A DNA stretch of 64,000 bases from Magnetospirillum sp. 64-120 (lineage in GTDB: Bacteria; Pseudomonadota; Alphaproteobacteria; Rhodospirillales; Magnetospirillaceae). The notes under the pieces were generated by a model that had not been told where the DNA came from, did not search any database, and saw only the letters and a list, made by a program, of their open reading frames with translations. Position numbers and translations under genes: made by a program. The stretch spans positions 372,001 to 436,000 of the forward strand of contig MKVK01000014.1 of assembly GCA_001898825.1 (NCBI GenBank). Direction: 5' to 3'. This document shows, in pieces, positions 25,153 through 34,135 of the stretch. The first letter of the stretch is position 1, and every line of letters starts with the position of its first letter.

Positions 25153-25541
25153 CCCCCATTCCACAAGGGAAATCCGAAAAATATCGGATATCCACACTGG
25201 TAATGCCACTTGCGGTTCCGCATATAGTGATCATGCGACCATGATTTCTGGCGCCATATTGCCTGCATGGCCGATAGCGCGTCAGGCCGAGGTCCGCTCA
25301 AAGACACCCGATCCTCGGGCATATCGCCCCGGGGTTGTTTTGGTGGTCAAAAAAATTAAACAAAATAAACATCTGCAAATTCTATAGCGTTTCCAGAGTT
25401 TCTATCTATGTCGTCATAATCAACACATCAGCTGTTGCCAGTTCTCAGTTTTCATACTATTCACGAAATCCAGTTGGACTTGGTCCGGTTCATCGGACAT
25501 TTACCGCCCCGCAACCACAGCAGCGACACCAATACCATCCC
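25153..25541. promoter_or_regulatory. 389-bp intergenic region with two perfect palindromes
   Basis: This gene-free stretch before the XRE regulator contains the hairpin ATCCGA-N6-TCGGAT (25172-25189) and the palindrome ATCATG-N4-CATGAT (25230-25245). The part from 25330 to 25460 is AT-rich, with runs such as AAAAAAATTAAACAAAATAAA. An open frame through it has no start signal and AT-rich codons, so I reject it. The palindromes could be operators for the downstream regulator. No tRNA-like fold is visible. Confidence 0.4.
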
Positions 25542-25934
25542 ATGACCGCAGAACAGACCTCTAGCCCACCCCGCCCGGTCAACCGCGCCAACGACACCGA
25601 CCGCCACGTCGGTGCCCGCATCCGCGAACGCCGCATCATGCTGGGCCTGTCTCAGCAGCAAATGGCCGACCTGATCGGAGTCACCTATCAGCAGGCGCAC
25701 AAGTACGAACGCGGCATCAACCGCATTTCCGCCGGCCGTCTGTACGAAATCGCCCAGGTTCTTGGCGTCCCCGTCAGCTATTTCTTCGAAGGCCTGGACA
25801 ACCAGCGCAGCACCGACCTGACCGCCCGTCAGCGCATGTGCCTGGAACTGGCCCGCAATTTCTCGTCCATCACCAACGAGAAGCATCAGGAAGCGCTGTC
25901 GCAGATGGCCCGCGCCCTGGCCGCGGAAGAATAA
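25542..25934 (+). CDS. XRE family helix-turn-helix regulator (PraR/PhrR-like)
   Basis: This 130-residue regulator has a Cro/CI-type helix-turn-helix at residues ~24-80: IRERRIMLGLSQQQMADLIG, VTYQQAHKYERGINRIS and LYEIAQVLGVPVSYFFEGL. It resembles PraR/PhrR of rhizobia, which control surface attachment and stress genes. The ATG at 25542 was chosen because the domain starts shortly after and the upstream frame is AT-rich non-coding sequence. A long leader with palindromes precedes it, and a 14-bp terminator hairpin follows. Confidence 0.88.
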   Translation: MTAEQTSSPPRPVNRANDTDRHVGARIRERRIMLGLSQQQMADLIGVTYQQAHKYERGINRISAGRLYEIAQVLGVPVSYFFEGLDNQRSTDLTARQRMCLELARNFSSITNEKHQEALSQMARALAAEE

Positions 25935-25954
25935 GCGCCAAAGACCTGTTGCTT

Positions 25955-25985
25955 GGCAAAGGGCGGCTTTCAGCCGCCCTTTGCC
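25955..25985. terminator. Bidirectional terminator between XRE regulator and queG
   Basis: A perfect 14-bp stem, GGCAAAGGGCGGCT and AGCCGCCCTTTGCC, with a three-base loop lies between convergent genes. It ends two bases from the queG stop. Confidence 0.8.
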
Positions 25986-25986
25986 G

Positions 25987-27012
25987 TTATGGCCCCTGCA
26001 ACCGACGCAACGCCCAGCGCGCCGCTTGCGCCACCTGCGTGTCCTCGCTGTCCCCGTACGACGCCGCCAGCGGCGCCAGCTCGGCTTTTCCGCTGTTGCC
26101 CATGGCCAGCAGGACGTTGCGCAACATGCGCCCCTGCCCCACCCGCTTGATGGGCGAGCCCGAGAACACCTGACGAAACGTCGCGTCGTCCAAACCCGCC
26201 AGATCGGCCAGACGCGGCGCCTGCAATTCCATGCGCGGCATGAAATCCGGCTCGGCGGTGGCGGGGGCGAACTTGTTCCACGGACACGCCGCCATGCAGT
26301 CGTCACATCCGTAAATGCGATTCCCCAGCAACGGCTTCAGATCGTCGTCGATATCGCCCTTGTGCTCGATGGTCAGATAGGAAATGCAGCGGCGCGGATC
26401 AATGCGGCCTTCGCCATCCAAGGCCGCGGTGGGACAGGCGTCGACGCAAGCCCGACACGATCCGCAATGGTCGGCTTCGGGCGGATCGGGTTCAAGGCCC
26501 AAAGTGGTGTAGACTTCCCCCAGGAACAGCCACGAGCCGAAGCGCCGCGACACCACGTTGGTGTGCTTGCCGCGCCACCCCAGACCCGATCGAGCCGCCA
26601 GGGGCTTTTCCGGCACCGGGGCGGTATCGACGAAAACCTTCAAATCACCGCCCAAGCTCTCCACCATCCAACGGCCCAGCGCCTTCAGGCGTTTCTTGAC
26701 GGTGTCGTGGTAATCCTTGCCCCGCGCATAGACACTGATGGTGCCGCGCTCGCCATGGGCCAGGTTGTCCATGGGCGGATAAGGGGGCGCATAGTTCTGC
26801 CCCAGCACCACTACCGTGCGCACCTCGGCCCAAAGCGCCTGGGGATCGGTGCGATGGTCCATGCGTTCGGCCATCCAGCCCATCTGGCCGTGCCGGCCTT
26901 CGGCCACGTATTGGTCCAGGGCGGCCCGCCACTGGGGATCGGCCTGGGCGGAGGCGAAGCCGACCGCGTCGAAGCCCAGTTCCAGGGCCTTGGCGCGAAT
27001 CCGCTGTTTCAA
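25987..27012 (-). CDS. queG: Epoxyqueuosine reductase
   Basis: QueG reduces epoxyqueuosine to queuosine in tRNA, using cobalamin and two [4Fe-4S] clusters. The 341-residue protein shows the cluster motifs CGSCRACVDACPTAAL (near residue 185) and CDDCMAACPW (near residue 240), and the N-terminal B12-binding domain with RSGLGWRGKHTNVVSRRFGSW. I chose a TTG start at 27012 because it follows the queF stop by two bases, has GGGGA upstream and fits the family N-terminus (LKQRIRAKALELGFDAVGFA). A longer frame reads back through queF. It is last in hldE-queF-queG. Confidence 0.92.
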   Translation of the reverse strand: MKQRIRAKALELGFDAVGFASAQADPQWRAALDQYVAEGRHGQMGWMAERMDHRTDPQALWAEVRTVVVLGQNYAPPYPPMDNLAHGERGTISVYARGKDYHDTVKKRLKALGRWMVESLGGDLKVFVDTAPVPEKPLAARSGLGWRGKHTNVVSRRFGSWLFLGEVYTTLGLEPDPPEADHCGSCRACVDACPTAALDGEGRIDPRRCISYLTIEHKGDIDDDLKPLLGNRIYGCDDCMAACPWNKFAPATAEPDFMPRMELQAPRLADLAGLDDATFRQVFSGSPIKRVGQGRMLRNVLLAMGNSGKAELAPLAASYGDSEDTQVAQAARWALRRLQGP

Positions 27013-27014
27013 GA

Positions 27015-27473
27015 CTATCCCCGCCCGCGATAGGTGGGCACGCCCTGGTCGGGCAGCCACAGCCCGGCCGGCGGAGCGCCGGTCTGCCAGAACACGTCGA
27101 TGGGGATGCCACCACGCGGATACCAATAGCCGCCGATACGCAGCCAGACCGGCTTGGTCGCTTCCGCCACCCTTTTGCCGATCATCACCGTGCAGGCTTC
27201 GTGGAAGGCGCCATGGTTGCGGAACGAGCCCAGGAACAGCTTCAACGACTTGGATTCCACCAGGCTGTCGCCCGGCACGTAATCGATGACCAGATGGGCG
27301 AAATCCGGCTGGCCGGTGATCGGGCACAGCGAGGTGAATTCCGGGGCGGTGAAGCGCACGCAATAAATCTCGCCCGGATGCGGGTTGGGCACCACTTCCA
27401 GGACGGCTTTGTCCGGGTCGTCGGCCAGCACAGCGGATTGGCCCAGCTGGGTCAGGTGCGGATAATCGGCCAT
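27015..27473 (-). CDS. queF: NADPH-dependent 7-cyano-7-deazaguanine reductase
   Basis: QueF reduces preQ0 to preQ1 in queuosine biosynthesis. The 152-residue protein is the short, unimodular type. The active-site cysteine lies in [15 protein letters not shown] near residue 50, and the NADPH/QueF motif is [20 protein letters not shown]. The start at 27473 is two bases after the hldE stop, and the stop is two bases before the queG start. QueF and QueG act in the same pathway, so their linkage is functional; hldE is an unrelated upstream partner. Confidence 0.95.
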   Translation of the reverse strand: MADYPHLTQLGQSAVLADDPDKAVLEVVPNPHPGEIYCVRFTAPEFTSLCPITGQPDFAHLVIDYVPGDSLVESKSLKLFLGSFRNHGAFHEACTVMIGKRVAEATKPVWLRIGGYWYPRGGIPIDVFWQTGAPPAGLWLPDQGVPTYRGRG

Positions 27474-27475
27474 GG

Positions 27476-28942
27476 TCAGTTCCCGTTCATCTTCTTGATG
27501 GTGTTGGTGGTGCTTTGTCCCGCCACCAGTTCGGCCAACACCACCTTGCCGCCCCAGCCCATGACGTCGGCGGCGCCGACCACGGTTTCCACCGTGTAGT
27601 CGGCCCCCTTGACCAGCACGTCGGGACGCAGGGTGCGGATCAGCTCCAGCGGCGTCTCTTCGCCGAAGATCACCACCATGTCGACCATCGACAGCGACGC
27701 CAGCACGGTGGCCCGCGCCGCTTCCGACTGCACCGGCCGGGTCGGCCCCTTCAGCCGCGACACCGAGGCGTCGGAATTCAACCCCACCACCAGACGGTCG
27801 CAAGCGGCCCGGGCCTGGGTCAGCAACGAAATATGGCCGGGATGCAAAAGGTCGAAACAGCCATTGGTGAAGCCGACACGTTCGCCCTTGCGGCGCCACA
27901 CCTCGACCTGGTCGGCGGCGCCGTCCCAGCCCAGGACCTTGGTCTCGCCCAGCAGCAGGTCATCGTGATGCAGGGCCGCCACCACTTCCTCGGCATAGGC
28001 GACGGCGGTGCCCACCTTGGCCACCACGATGCCGGCGGCCACATTGGCCAGCCGGGCGCCGTCCAGCAACGAAGCGCCCGACGCCAAGGCCGCCGCCAGA
28101 GTGGCGACCACGGTGTCGCCGGCCCCCGAAACGTCGAACACTTCACGGGCTTCCGCCGCCAGATGGTGCACTTCGCCAGTGGCGGTCACCAGGGTCATGC
28201 CGTCCTGGGACCGGGTGGCCAGCACCGCCTCGATACCGCAGGTGGCGATCAGATGACGACAGGCGGCGACGATGGCGTCGTCGCCATCGACGCACATGCC
28301 GGTGGCTTCGTGCAGTTCCTTGCGATTGGGGGTCAGCACGGTCGCACCGCGATAGCGGCTGTAGTCGTTGCCCTTGGGATCGACCACCACCGGCTTGCCG
28401 CCGGCCCTGGCGGCGGCGATCAGCTCGGCCGGAACCGGCGGCGTCAACACCCCCTTGCCATAATCGGACAACACCACGCAGCCCGAGCCGGCGATCAGGT
28501 CCTTGGCCCGGTTCAGCACCTGGGTGCGGCTGGCATCGGCCAGCTTGTCGCTGGTTTCGCGGTCGGAGCGCAGCAATTGCTGGCTGGACGCGAAGAAGCG
28601 GGTCTTGATGGTGGTCTGGCGTTTGGCCTCGACCACCAGACAGGGGTCGATGCCGGCATGCTCGCCCAGCAGGCGGCCGATCTCGCGCCCCGGATCGTCG
28701 TCGCCGACCACGGCGACGAAAGTGGGCACGGCGCCCAGGGCCACCAGGTTGCGCACCACGTTGCCGGCGCCGCCCAGCATGGCGGCCTCGCGCTCGATGC
28801 GCAGCACCGGGATGGGGGCTTCGGGCGAAATCCGTTCCACCGAGCCGTAAATAAAGCGATCCAGCATGGCGTCGCCGACGCACAGGACCGGCTTGTCCTT
28901 CAACCCGGCGACCCGATCGGCCAACAAAGAAAGTTCGGTCAT
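27476..28942 (-). CDS. hldE: Bifunctional heptose-7-phosphate kinase / heptose-1-phosphate adenylyltransferase
   Basis: HldE makes ADP-heptose for the lipopolysaccharide core. The 488-residue protein has an N-terminal ribokinase-type domain (residues ~1-330) with [23 protein letters not shown] and the catalytic [15 protein letters not shown]-terminal nucleotidyltransferase domain (~350-488) follows, with [17 protein letters not shown] and VKGADY. This fusion is the usual form in proteobacteria and implies heptose in the LPS. It heads the hldE-queF-queG operon. The metallophosphoesterase gene lies 67 bases upstream on the same strand. Confidence 0.96.
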   Translation of the reverse strand: MTELSLLADRVAGLKDKPVLCVGDAMLDRFIYGSVERISPEAPIPVLRIEREAAMLGGAGNVVRNLVALGAVPTFVAVVGDDDPGREIGRLLGEHAGIDPCLVVEAKRQTTIKTRFFASSQQLLRSDRETSDKLADASRTQVLNRAKDLIAGSGCVVLSDYGKGVLTPPVPAELIAAARAGGKPVVVDPKGNDYSRYRGATVLTPNRKELHEATGMCVDGDDAIVAACRHLIATCGIEAVLATRSQDGMTLVTATGEVHHLAAEAREVFDVSGAGDTVVATLAAALASGASLLDGARLANVAAGIVVAKVGTAVAYAEEVVAALHHDDLLLGETKVLGWDGAADQVEVWRRKGERVGFTNGCFDLLHPGHISLLTQARAACDRLVVGLNSDASVSRLKGPTRPVQSEAARATVLASLSMVDMVVIFGEETPLELIRTLRPDVLVKGADYTVETVVGAADVMGWGGKVVLAELVAGQSTTNTIKKMNGN

Positions 28943-29009
28943 GAAAACATCCCGACGAAGATGACAGGGTCAGCTAACCCAAGGCTGGCAGGGTTGCAAG
29001 AAAAATGGC

Positions 29010-29771
29010 TCAGGTACTAAGGAAGCGACGATCCGTCCCGTGCAGCACCAAGGCGGTCAGAACGCCGGACTCATAGGCCATGGTGTCGATGCCGATGCGG
29101 TTGGCGCGGACTTGCGGCTGCCTTTCCGGGGTATGCCCATGCACCACCATGCGACCATGCCAGCGATCGTCATCCAGGAACTCGTGCCGGATCCACAACA
29201 GGTCGGCGGGATGCTGCCGATCCAACGGAACACCCGGCTTCACCCCGGCATGGACGAACAGGTAATCGCCGATTTCATGGCTGACGGGCAGGTTTTCCAG
29301 AAATCGCCGATGGGCCGGGGGCAGGTGACGGCGCAGCATCATCTGCGCCTGGACCATGTCACCGCGCCATTCCCGCATGGCGTCCGCCCCCACGTAAGAA
29401 CGCACGGTTTCCACCCCGCCCCAGGGGAACCAGCTTCTGCCCGCCGCGGCGTCGCCCAGGAAATCCAGCATGGCTTCTTCGTGGTTGCCGCGCAGGCACA
29501 GCCATTGCGCCCCGGACAGGCTTCCGGCCGGCGGGCCGGCGGCCAGACGTTCGACCACCCCGCACGAATCGGCGCCCCTGTCCACCACGTCACCCAAGAA
29601 CACCACCGCAACCTGCAAAGGCGAAGTGGCCGCCACATCTTCGGCGATGGAATTAAGCAAACGATCAAGCAGGTCCAACCTGCCGTGGATGTCGCCGATG
29701 GCATAGACCGAACAGCCTTCGGGGACCGAAGGATTGGCGATAAACGGCCTGGAAACGTTTTCGTCCTTCAT
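29010..29771 (-). CDS. Metallophosphoesterase (serine/threonine phosphatase-like)
   Basis: This 253-residue protein is a PPP-family calcineurin-like phosphatase. The metal-binding motifs are all present: GDIHGR (residues 26-31), GDVVDRG, RGNHE, a histidine in FVHAGVKPG, and HGHTP near residue 217. Bacterial members include PrpA/PrpB and ApaH-like enzymes that act on phosphoproteins or dinucleoside polyphosphates; the substrate cannot be set from sequence. It is divergent from the EAL-like gene at 29886 and precedes hldE. Confidence 0.88.
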   Translation of the reverse strand: MKDENVSRPFIANPSVPEGCSVYAIGDIHGRLDLLDRLLNSIAEDVAATSPLQVAVVFLGDVVDRGADSCGVVERLAAGPPAGSLSGAQWLCLRGNHEEAMLDFLGDAAAGRSWFPWGGVETVRSYVGADAMREWRGDMVQAQMMLRRHLPPAHRRFLENLPVSHEIGDYLFVHAGVKPGVPLDRQHPADLLWIRHEFLDDDRWHGRMVVHGHTPERQPQVRANRIGIDTMAYESGVLTALVLHGTDRRFLST

Positions 29772-29885
29772 TTCTGCCTAGGATGACCTGTCTAGTCATT
29801 GTATTTTAAGCATTAAGAACCTAGCTTCGATGATCGCCCGCGTATGATTGCGAGCGATCGCGAAATCCGTCGATACGGGGAAATG

Positions 29886-31217
29886 ATGAACGCCACCGCG
29901 TTCGGTGACAAACCCAAAGAAATCGTCACGTCAGAGAATCTTCTCTATGACGCCGCCGAACGCGTGGGCCGTATCCGCGAAGGACGCCAGGCGCTGCACC
30001 TGCATCTGTCGCGCCTGCTGCCGGCCAACCGCGAAGAAGCGAAGATCCGCATCGCGTTTCGCATGTTCGAGACCATGGCCGACATGTTCCGCGGCCAGTT
30101 GTTCCTGCTGACCAACAGCGACATCGTGCTGATCTGCAAGGACGCCCGCCTAGCCGATCTGGACGCCATCGTCTACAAGCTGCGCGCGCTTTTTTCCAAG
30201 GACCCGCTGACCTATTCGGAAAGCGAGGACGGCGAGGACCGCTTCGTCACCTTCTATGACCTGGAAAGCGAATACGACCCGTTCTTCGCCACCTGCGTGC
30301 AGTTGCTGAACGATGCCAAGATGCGTATCGCCCAGGCCCGCAACGCGCCGCAGATCCAACCGCTGGACGCCCGCAACCTGACCAAGGTGCTGGAACGCAT
30401 CGGCGTCACCGACATCGCCAGCGTGGTGCGCCGACAGCCCTGCCTGCATTTCACCGAAAAGCAGACCGCCGTGGTGGCGTTCCAGGAATTCTACATGTCC
30501 ATCATGGACCTGCAGAAGGTGCTGGCCCCCGACGTCAACATTCTGGCCAATCGCTGGCTGTTCCAGCACCTGTCCCAGATTCTGGACCTGCGCGTGCTGT
30601 CGGTGCTGCAAGATGCCGGCTTTCGCAAGCTGCCGACGGCGTTTTCGCTGAACCTGAACATGGCCAGCGTCGAAACCACCATGTTCCGCAAGTTCGAAGC
30701 CGCCATCCGGGGCAAGGCCGGACTAGTGGTGGAATTCCAGCTGATCGACATCTTCAACAATCTGGACCAGTTCTTCCGGGCGCGGGACTTCCTGCGCTCG
30801 CACGGCCACAAGACGGTGCTGGACGGCATGAGCCCCATCACCTTGCAATTCATGGACGCCGAGCGCTACGACTGCGACTTCGTCAAGCTGAACTGGAGCG
30901 GCGACATGGCCGACGACGTGGTGACGTCGGAACTGCACCATGCCTTGGGCCCGTACGGTTTCGACAGGGTCATCCTGGCCCGCTGCGACACCGAGGCCGC
31001 CATCAGCTGGGGCCTGAACCAGGGCATCCAACATTTCCAGGGCCGCTTCCTGGATTCCATGGTCGCCGCCGTCACCATGGCCCAATGCGACAAGGCCTCG
31101 GCCTGCACGCTGGCGCAGTGCAACCAGCGTCACGGGGTGATTTCCGGCCATTTGCGGGTGGAATGCGGCAACAACGACATGCTTGACCTGTTCCCGACGC
31201 TTCGGGCCCTGCGCTAG
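29886..31217 (+). CDS. Degenerate EAL-domain protein, first of a tandem pair
   Basis: This ~443-residue protein has an N-terminal alpha/beta domain (residues ~15-150, ending FVTFYDLESEYDPFF) and a C-terminal region with the EAL fold: AGLVVEFQLIDIFNN in place of the EAL-type strand, HKTVLDGMSPITLQFMD, FVKLNWSGD, RVILARCDTEAAISWG and GIQHFQGRFLD. The catalytic EAL motif and most metal ligands are missing, so it probably binds c-di-GMP or a protein rather than acting as a phosphodiesterase. A cysteine-rich tail follows (near residue 400). The ATG at 29886 has GGGG upstream; one at 29844 is also in frame. Confidence 0.75.
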   Translation: MNATAFGDKPKEIVTSENLLYDAAERVGRIREGRQALHLHLSRLLPANREEAKIRIAFRMFETMADMFRGQLFLLTNSDIVLICKDARLADLDAIVYKLRALFSKDPLTYSESEDGEDRFVTFYDLESEYDPFFATCVQLLNDAKMRIAQARNAPQIQPLDARNLTKVLERIGVTDIASVVRRQPCLHFTEKQTAVVAFQEFYMSIMDLQKVLAPDVNILANRWLFQHLSQILDLRVLSVLQDAGFRKLPTAFSLNLNMASVETTMFRKFEAAIRGKAGLVVEFQLIDIFNNLDQFFRARDFLRSHGHKTVLDGMSPITLQFMDAERYDCDFVKLNWSGDMADDVVTSELHHALGPYGFDRVILARCDTEAAISWGLNQGIQHFQGRFLDSMVAAVTMAQCDKASACTLAQCNQRHGVISGHLRVECGNNDMLDLFPTLRALR

Positions 31218-31226
31218 GATAAGACC

Positions 31227-32477
31227 ATGCTAGGAAGCCCGACCGCCGCCAGAGCCCGCGCCGCCAGCCAGGAACACCTGCTGCTGGACTACCTGAACCG
31301 CCTGGAACGTCACCGCACCGAACGCCGCGCCGTGCACATCCACCTGTCCGGGCTGGCCAAGCACAACCAGCGTGAACAGCATCTGCGCATCGCCGCCGCC
31401 ACCTTCGACAACCTGGTGAAGATGCTGCAGGCCCAGGCCTTCACCATGGCCAATGCCGACCTGATGGTGGTCTACAAGGCCCAGGCCCAGGACGAGGTGG
31501 AATCCGCCATCGTCAAGCTGCGTTTTTTGTTTTCCGACGACCCCTTGATCATCGACGACGCCCAAAAAGGCACGTTGTGCACCTGGTACGACCTGGAAAG
31601 CGAATACGACACCCTGGTCGCCCTGGCCCAGAAGATGGTGGCCGAGGAACAGGCGCGACGCCGCGCCGAACAGGAACAGGCGGGGATCGAGGCCCGCGCG
31701 CAAGCCAAGCCCAAGGGCGCCCCCTTCACCCCGGAATTGCTGGCCCGCGTCGAGGCCGGTCTGGGACAGGCCGACCTGTCCAACCTGATGCGCCGCCAGG
31801 CGGTGTGCGCCATCGTCGGGCAGGCGCCGCCGCAGCCGGTGTTCCACGAATTGTTCATTTCCATCGCCGACTTGCGCCAGACGCTGATGCCCAACGTCAA
31901 CGTCAATTCCAGCCCCTGGCTGTTCCAGCAGTTGACCGAGACCCTGGACCGCCGCGTGCTGTCGCTTTTGAACAAGCATGACGACCGCACCCTGGAAGGC
32001 GACATCAGCATCAACCTGAACGTCTCGACCATCCTGTCGCCCGAATTCATGGTGTTCGACGACAACGTCAAGGCCGGCATGCGCGGCACCATCGTGCTGG
32101 AACTGCAAAAGGTCGACATCTTCGCCGACCTGGGCGCCTATCTGTTCGCCCGCGACTTCGCCCACGACCGCGGCTACCGCATCTGTGTGGACGGCCTGAC
32201 TTTTTCCATGTTGTCCTTCGTTGACCGCGAAAGGCTGGGCGCCGACCTGATCAAGCTGATCTGGGACCCGGCGCTGACCGAGGAAAAAGACGTGAAGACC
32301 GACGCGCTCCGCCGCATCGGCATCACCCGCATCATCCTGGCCCGCTGCGACACGCCGTCGGCCATCGAATACGGGCATTCGGTGGGCATCACCTTGTTCC
32401 AAGGCCGACACGTGGAACAGATGCTGATGAGCGACGCCAAGCGTCGTGGCCTTGGCCGCGCCCGCCCAAGGGGATAG
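31227..32477 (+). CDS. Degenerate EAL-domain protein, second of a tandem pair
   Basis: This 416-residue protein is a diverged paralogue of the preceding one. Shared segments are HIHLSGLAKHNQREQHLRIA near the N-terminus, WYDLESEYDTL, the mid-protein FHELFISIADLRQTLMPNVN, and the EAL-like end with IVLELQKVDIFADL, YRICVDGLTFSMLSFVD, LIKLIWD, RIILARCDTPSAIEYG and GITLFQGRHVE. The canonical EAL catalytic residues are absent. A charged coiled segment (EEQARRRAEQEQAGIEARAQA) is inserted near residue 145. AGGA lies six bases before the ATG. The gap of nine bases to the first gene indicates an operon. Confidence 0.75.
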   Translation: MLGSPTAARARAASQEHLLLDYLNRLERHRTERRAVHIHLSGLAKHNQREQHLRIAAATFDNLVKMLQAQAFTMANADLMVVYKAQAQDEVESAIVKLRFLFSDDPLIIDDAQKGTLCTWYDLESEYDTLVALAQKMVAEEQARRRAEQEQAGIEARAQAKPKGAPFTPELLARVEAGLGQADLSNLMRRQAVCAIVGQAPPQPVFHELFISIADLRQTLMPNVNVNSSPWLFQQLTETLDRRVLSLLNKHDDRTLEGDISINLNVSTILSPEFMVFDDNVKAGMRGTIVLELQKVDIFADLGAYLFARDFAHDRGYRICVDGLTFSMLSFVDRERLGADLIKLIWDPALTEEKDVKTDALRRIGITRIILARCDTPSAIEYGHSVGITLFQGRHVEQMLMSDAKRRGLGRARPRG

Positions 32478-32480
32478 AAA

Positions 32481-32516
32481 CAAAACGGCCGCCGACGCCC
32501 AAGCGTCAGCGGCCGT
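32481..32516. terminator. Bidirectional terminator between EAL-like gene and flaF
   Basis: AAACGGCCGCCGACGC pairs with GCGTCAGCGGCCGTTT around a four-base loop, with A and T flanks on both sides, between convergent genes. Confidence 0.85.
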
Positions 32517-32537
32517 TTCAGCTTGATGCCGGACGGA

Positions 32538-32870
32538 TCAGGCCTTGTTGCCTTCCAGCAGGCCTTCGGAAATCTGCAGGTTGACGTTGATCAGCGCGTC
32601 GATGGTGGCGTCGGACGCCGCTTCGGCGCCGGCCATGGTCTTGTCGGCGACGAAATTGGCCAGACGCAGCAGGTTGTCCACCACCTGGGAAGAGGCGCGG
32701 CACCCATCCGAGGTGATCAAGGTGCGAAGCGCGACCCAAACGGCCATGTTGGTTTCCAGGGCTTCGGACATCTTCGAGCGGTCGGCCTTGGCCTGATCCA
32801 GCAGGATGGCGGCACGGGACAAGTGGAAAGCCTGTTCCTCGATGGCGGACAGCGTGGTGGTCTCGGACAT
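32538..32870 (-). CDS. flaF: Flagellar biosynthesis regulator FlaF
   Basis: FlaF is an alphaproteobacterial protein that helps flagellin secretion and balances FlbT. The 110-residue protein fits the family: AFHLSRAAILLDQAK, the core EALETNMAVWVALRTLI, RLANFVADKTMAG and DALINVNLQISEGLLEG. I chose the ATG at 32870 with AGGAGGAACC directly upstream; the longer frame from 33053 is not conserved in style. No flagellin or flbT gene is next to it here. It converges with the EAL-like pair through a shared terminator. Confidence 0.82.
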   Translation of the reverse strand: MSETTTLSAIEEQAFHLSRAAILLDQAKADRSKMSEALETNMAVWVALRTLITSDGCRASSQVVDNLLRLANFVADKTMAGAEAASDATIDALINVNLQISEGLLEGNKA

Positions 32871-33106
32871 GGTTCCTCCTGCGAATGGCGTCAGCGCGAT
32901 GCCGGTGCACGCGCATACCCGGTATTTTGCATCCGGGGTTTTGCCGTGGCGCGACGTCAAATGACCTGCGCCCACTCCCCCTACCAAAAAACTTACTACC
33001 ATTCGAATAAGCGTGCAATGGGCACACCCAAGAAGTATGGCCGCCCTGGACACTTCATGGCAGCATGGGACAAGACTTTCTGAACACTTGCCGCGGAACG
33101 GACAAG

Positions 33107-34135
33107 ATGACGCTTTTGCTGACCGGTGCCGCCGGTTTCATTGGTTCGGCCCTGGCCCGTGCATGTGCGGCGGGCAACGCGGAACCCATCCTGGCCTTGG
33201 ACCGCATGGGCTATGCCTCCAGCCTGGCGGCGTTGCCGCCGTTGCCCGCCCCGCACGCCTTCATCCAGGCCGACATCCGCGACGCCGCCACCCTGGATTC
33301 CGTGCTGGCCCAGCACCGCCCGCGTGCCATCGTGCATCTGGCGGCGGAAACCCATGTGGACCGTTCCATCGACAGCCCCGCCGATTTCATCGACCACAAC
33401 ATCGTCGGCAGTTTCCAATTGCTGGAAGCGGCACGGCGTTACTGGCAGGCCCAAGGCCGCCCCCAGCATTTCCGCTTTATCCACGTTTCCACCGACGAAG
33501 TGTTCGGCAGCCTGCACGCCGACGAACCGGCCTTCGCCCCGGACAGCCCGTATCGCCCCAATTCACCCTATTCCGCCAGCAAGGCGGCATCCGACCATTT
33601 GGCGCGGGCCTGGCACGCAACTTATGGGCTGCCGGTCATGGTCACCAATTGCAGCAACAATTACGGCCCCTGGCAGTTCCCCGAAAAGCTGATGCCGCTG
33701 ATCATCCAAAAGGCTTTGGCCGGCCAGCCCTTGCCCATCTATGGCGACGGCCGCCAACGCCGGGACTGGATTTACGTGGACGACCACGTCGCCGGACTGA
33801 TGGCGGCACTGGAACGGGGCCGGCCGGGCGCCACCTATCTGTTCGGCGCCGGCCAGGACCAGGCCAACCTGGACGTGGTGCACGCGCTTTGCGACGAACT
33901 GGACCGCCAGCGCCCCTCGCCCCTGGGATCATATCGCCGTCTGATCACCTTCGTCGCCGACCGCCCCGGTCACGACCGACGCTATGCCATCGACTCGCAG
34001 GCGACCCGCGTCGCCCTGGATTGGCAGCCGCAGGTGGATTTCGCCCAAGGCGTCGCCCGCACCGTCCGCTGGTGCCTGGACAACCCCGATTGGGCCCGCC
34101 GCGACCATGACGGCCAGCGTCTGGGGCTGGGTTAG
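33107..34135 (+). CDS. rfbB: dTDP-glucose 4,6-dehydratase-like NAD-dependent sugar dehydratase
   Basis: This 342-residue extended short-chain dehydrogenase matches RmlB/RfbB. The NAD-binding motif TGAAGFIGSALA is at residues ~6-17. Also present are HLAAETHVDRSID, the active-site HVSTDEVFGSL (with the Asp-Glu pair), the catalytic YSASKAASDH, and NNYGPWQFPEKLMP. RmlB converts dTDP-glucose to dTDP-4-keto-6-deoxyglucose for surface polysaccharides. The other rml genes are absent from this window. The ATG at 33107 precedes the Rossmann motif by the usual few residues. The stop overlaps the convergent synthetase gene by four bases. Confidence 0.88.
   Translation: MTLLLTGAAGFIGSALARACAAGNAEPILALDRMGYASSLAALPPLPAPHAFIQADIRDAATLDSVLAQHRPRAIVHLAAETHVDRSIDSPADFIDHNIVGSFQLLEAARRYWQAQGRPQHFRFIHVSTDEVFGSLHADEPAFAPDSPYRPNSPYSASKAASDHLARAWHATYGLPVMVTNCSNNYGPWQFPEKLMPLIIQKALAGQPLPIYGDGRQRRDWIYVDDHVAGLMAALERGRPGATYLFGAGQDQANLDVVHALCDELDRQRPSPLGSYRRLITFVADRPGHDRRYAIDSQATRVALDWQPQVDFAQGVARTVRWCLDNPDWARRDHDGQRLGLG

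Noticed and set aside
25335-25541. 69-codon N-terminal extension of the XRE regulator
   Set aside because: It covers AT-rich intergenic DNA with no ribosome binding site; the DNA-binding domain starts after the ATG at 25542.
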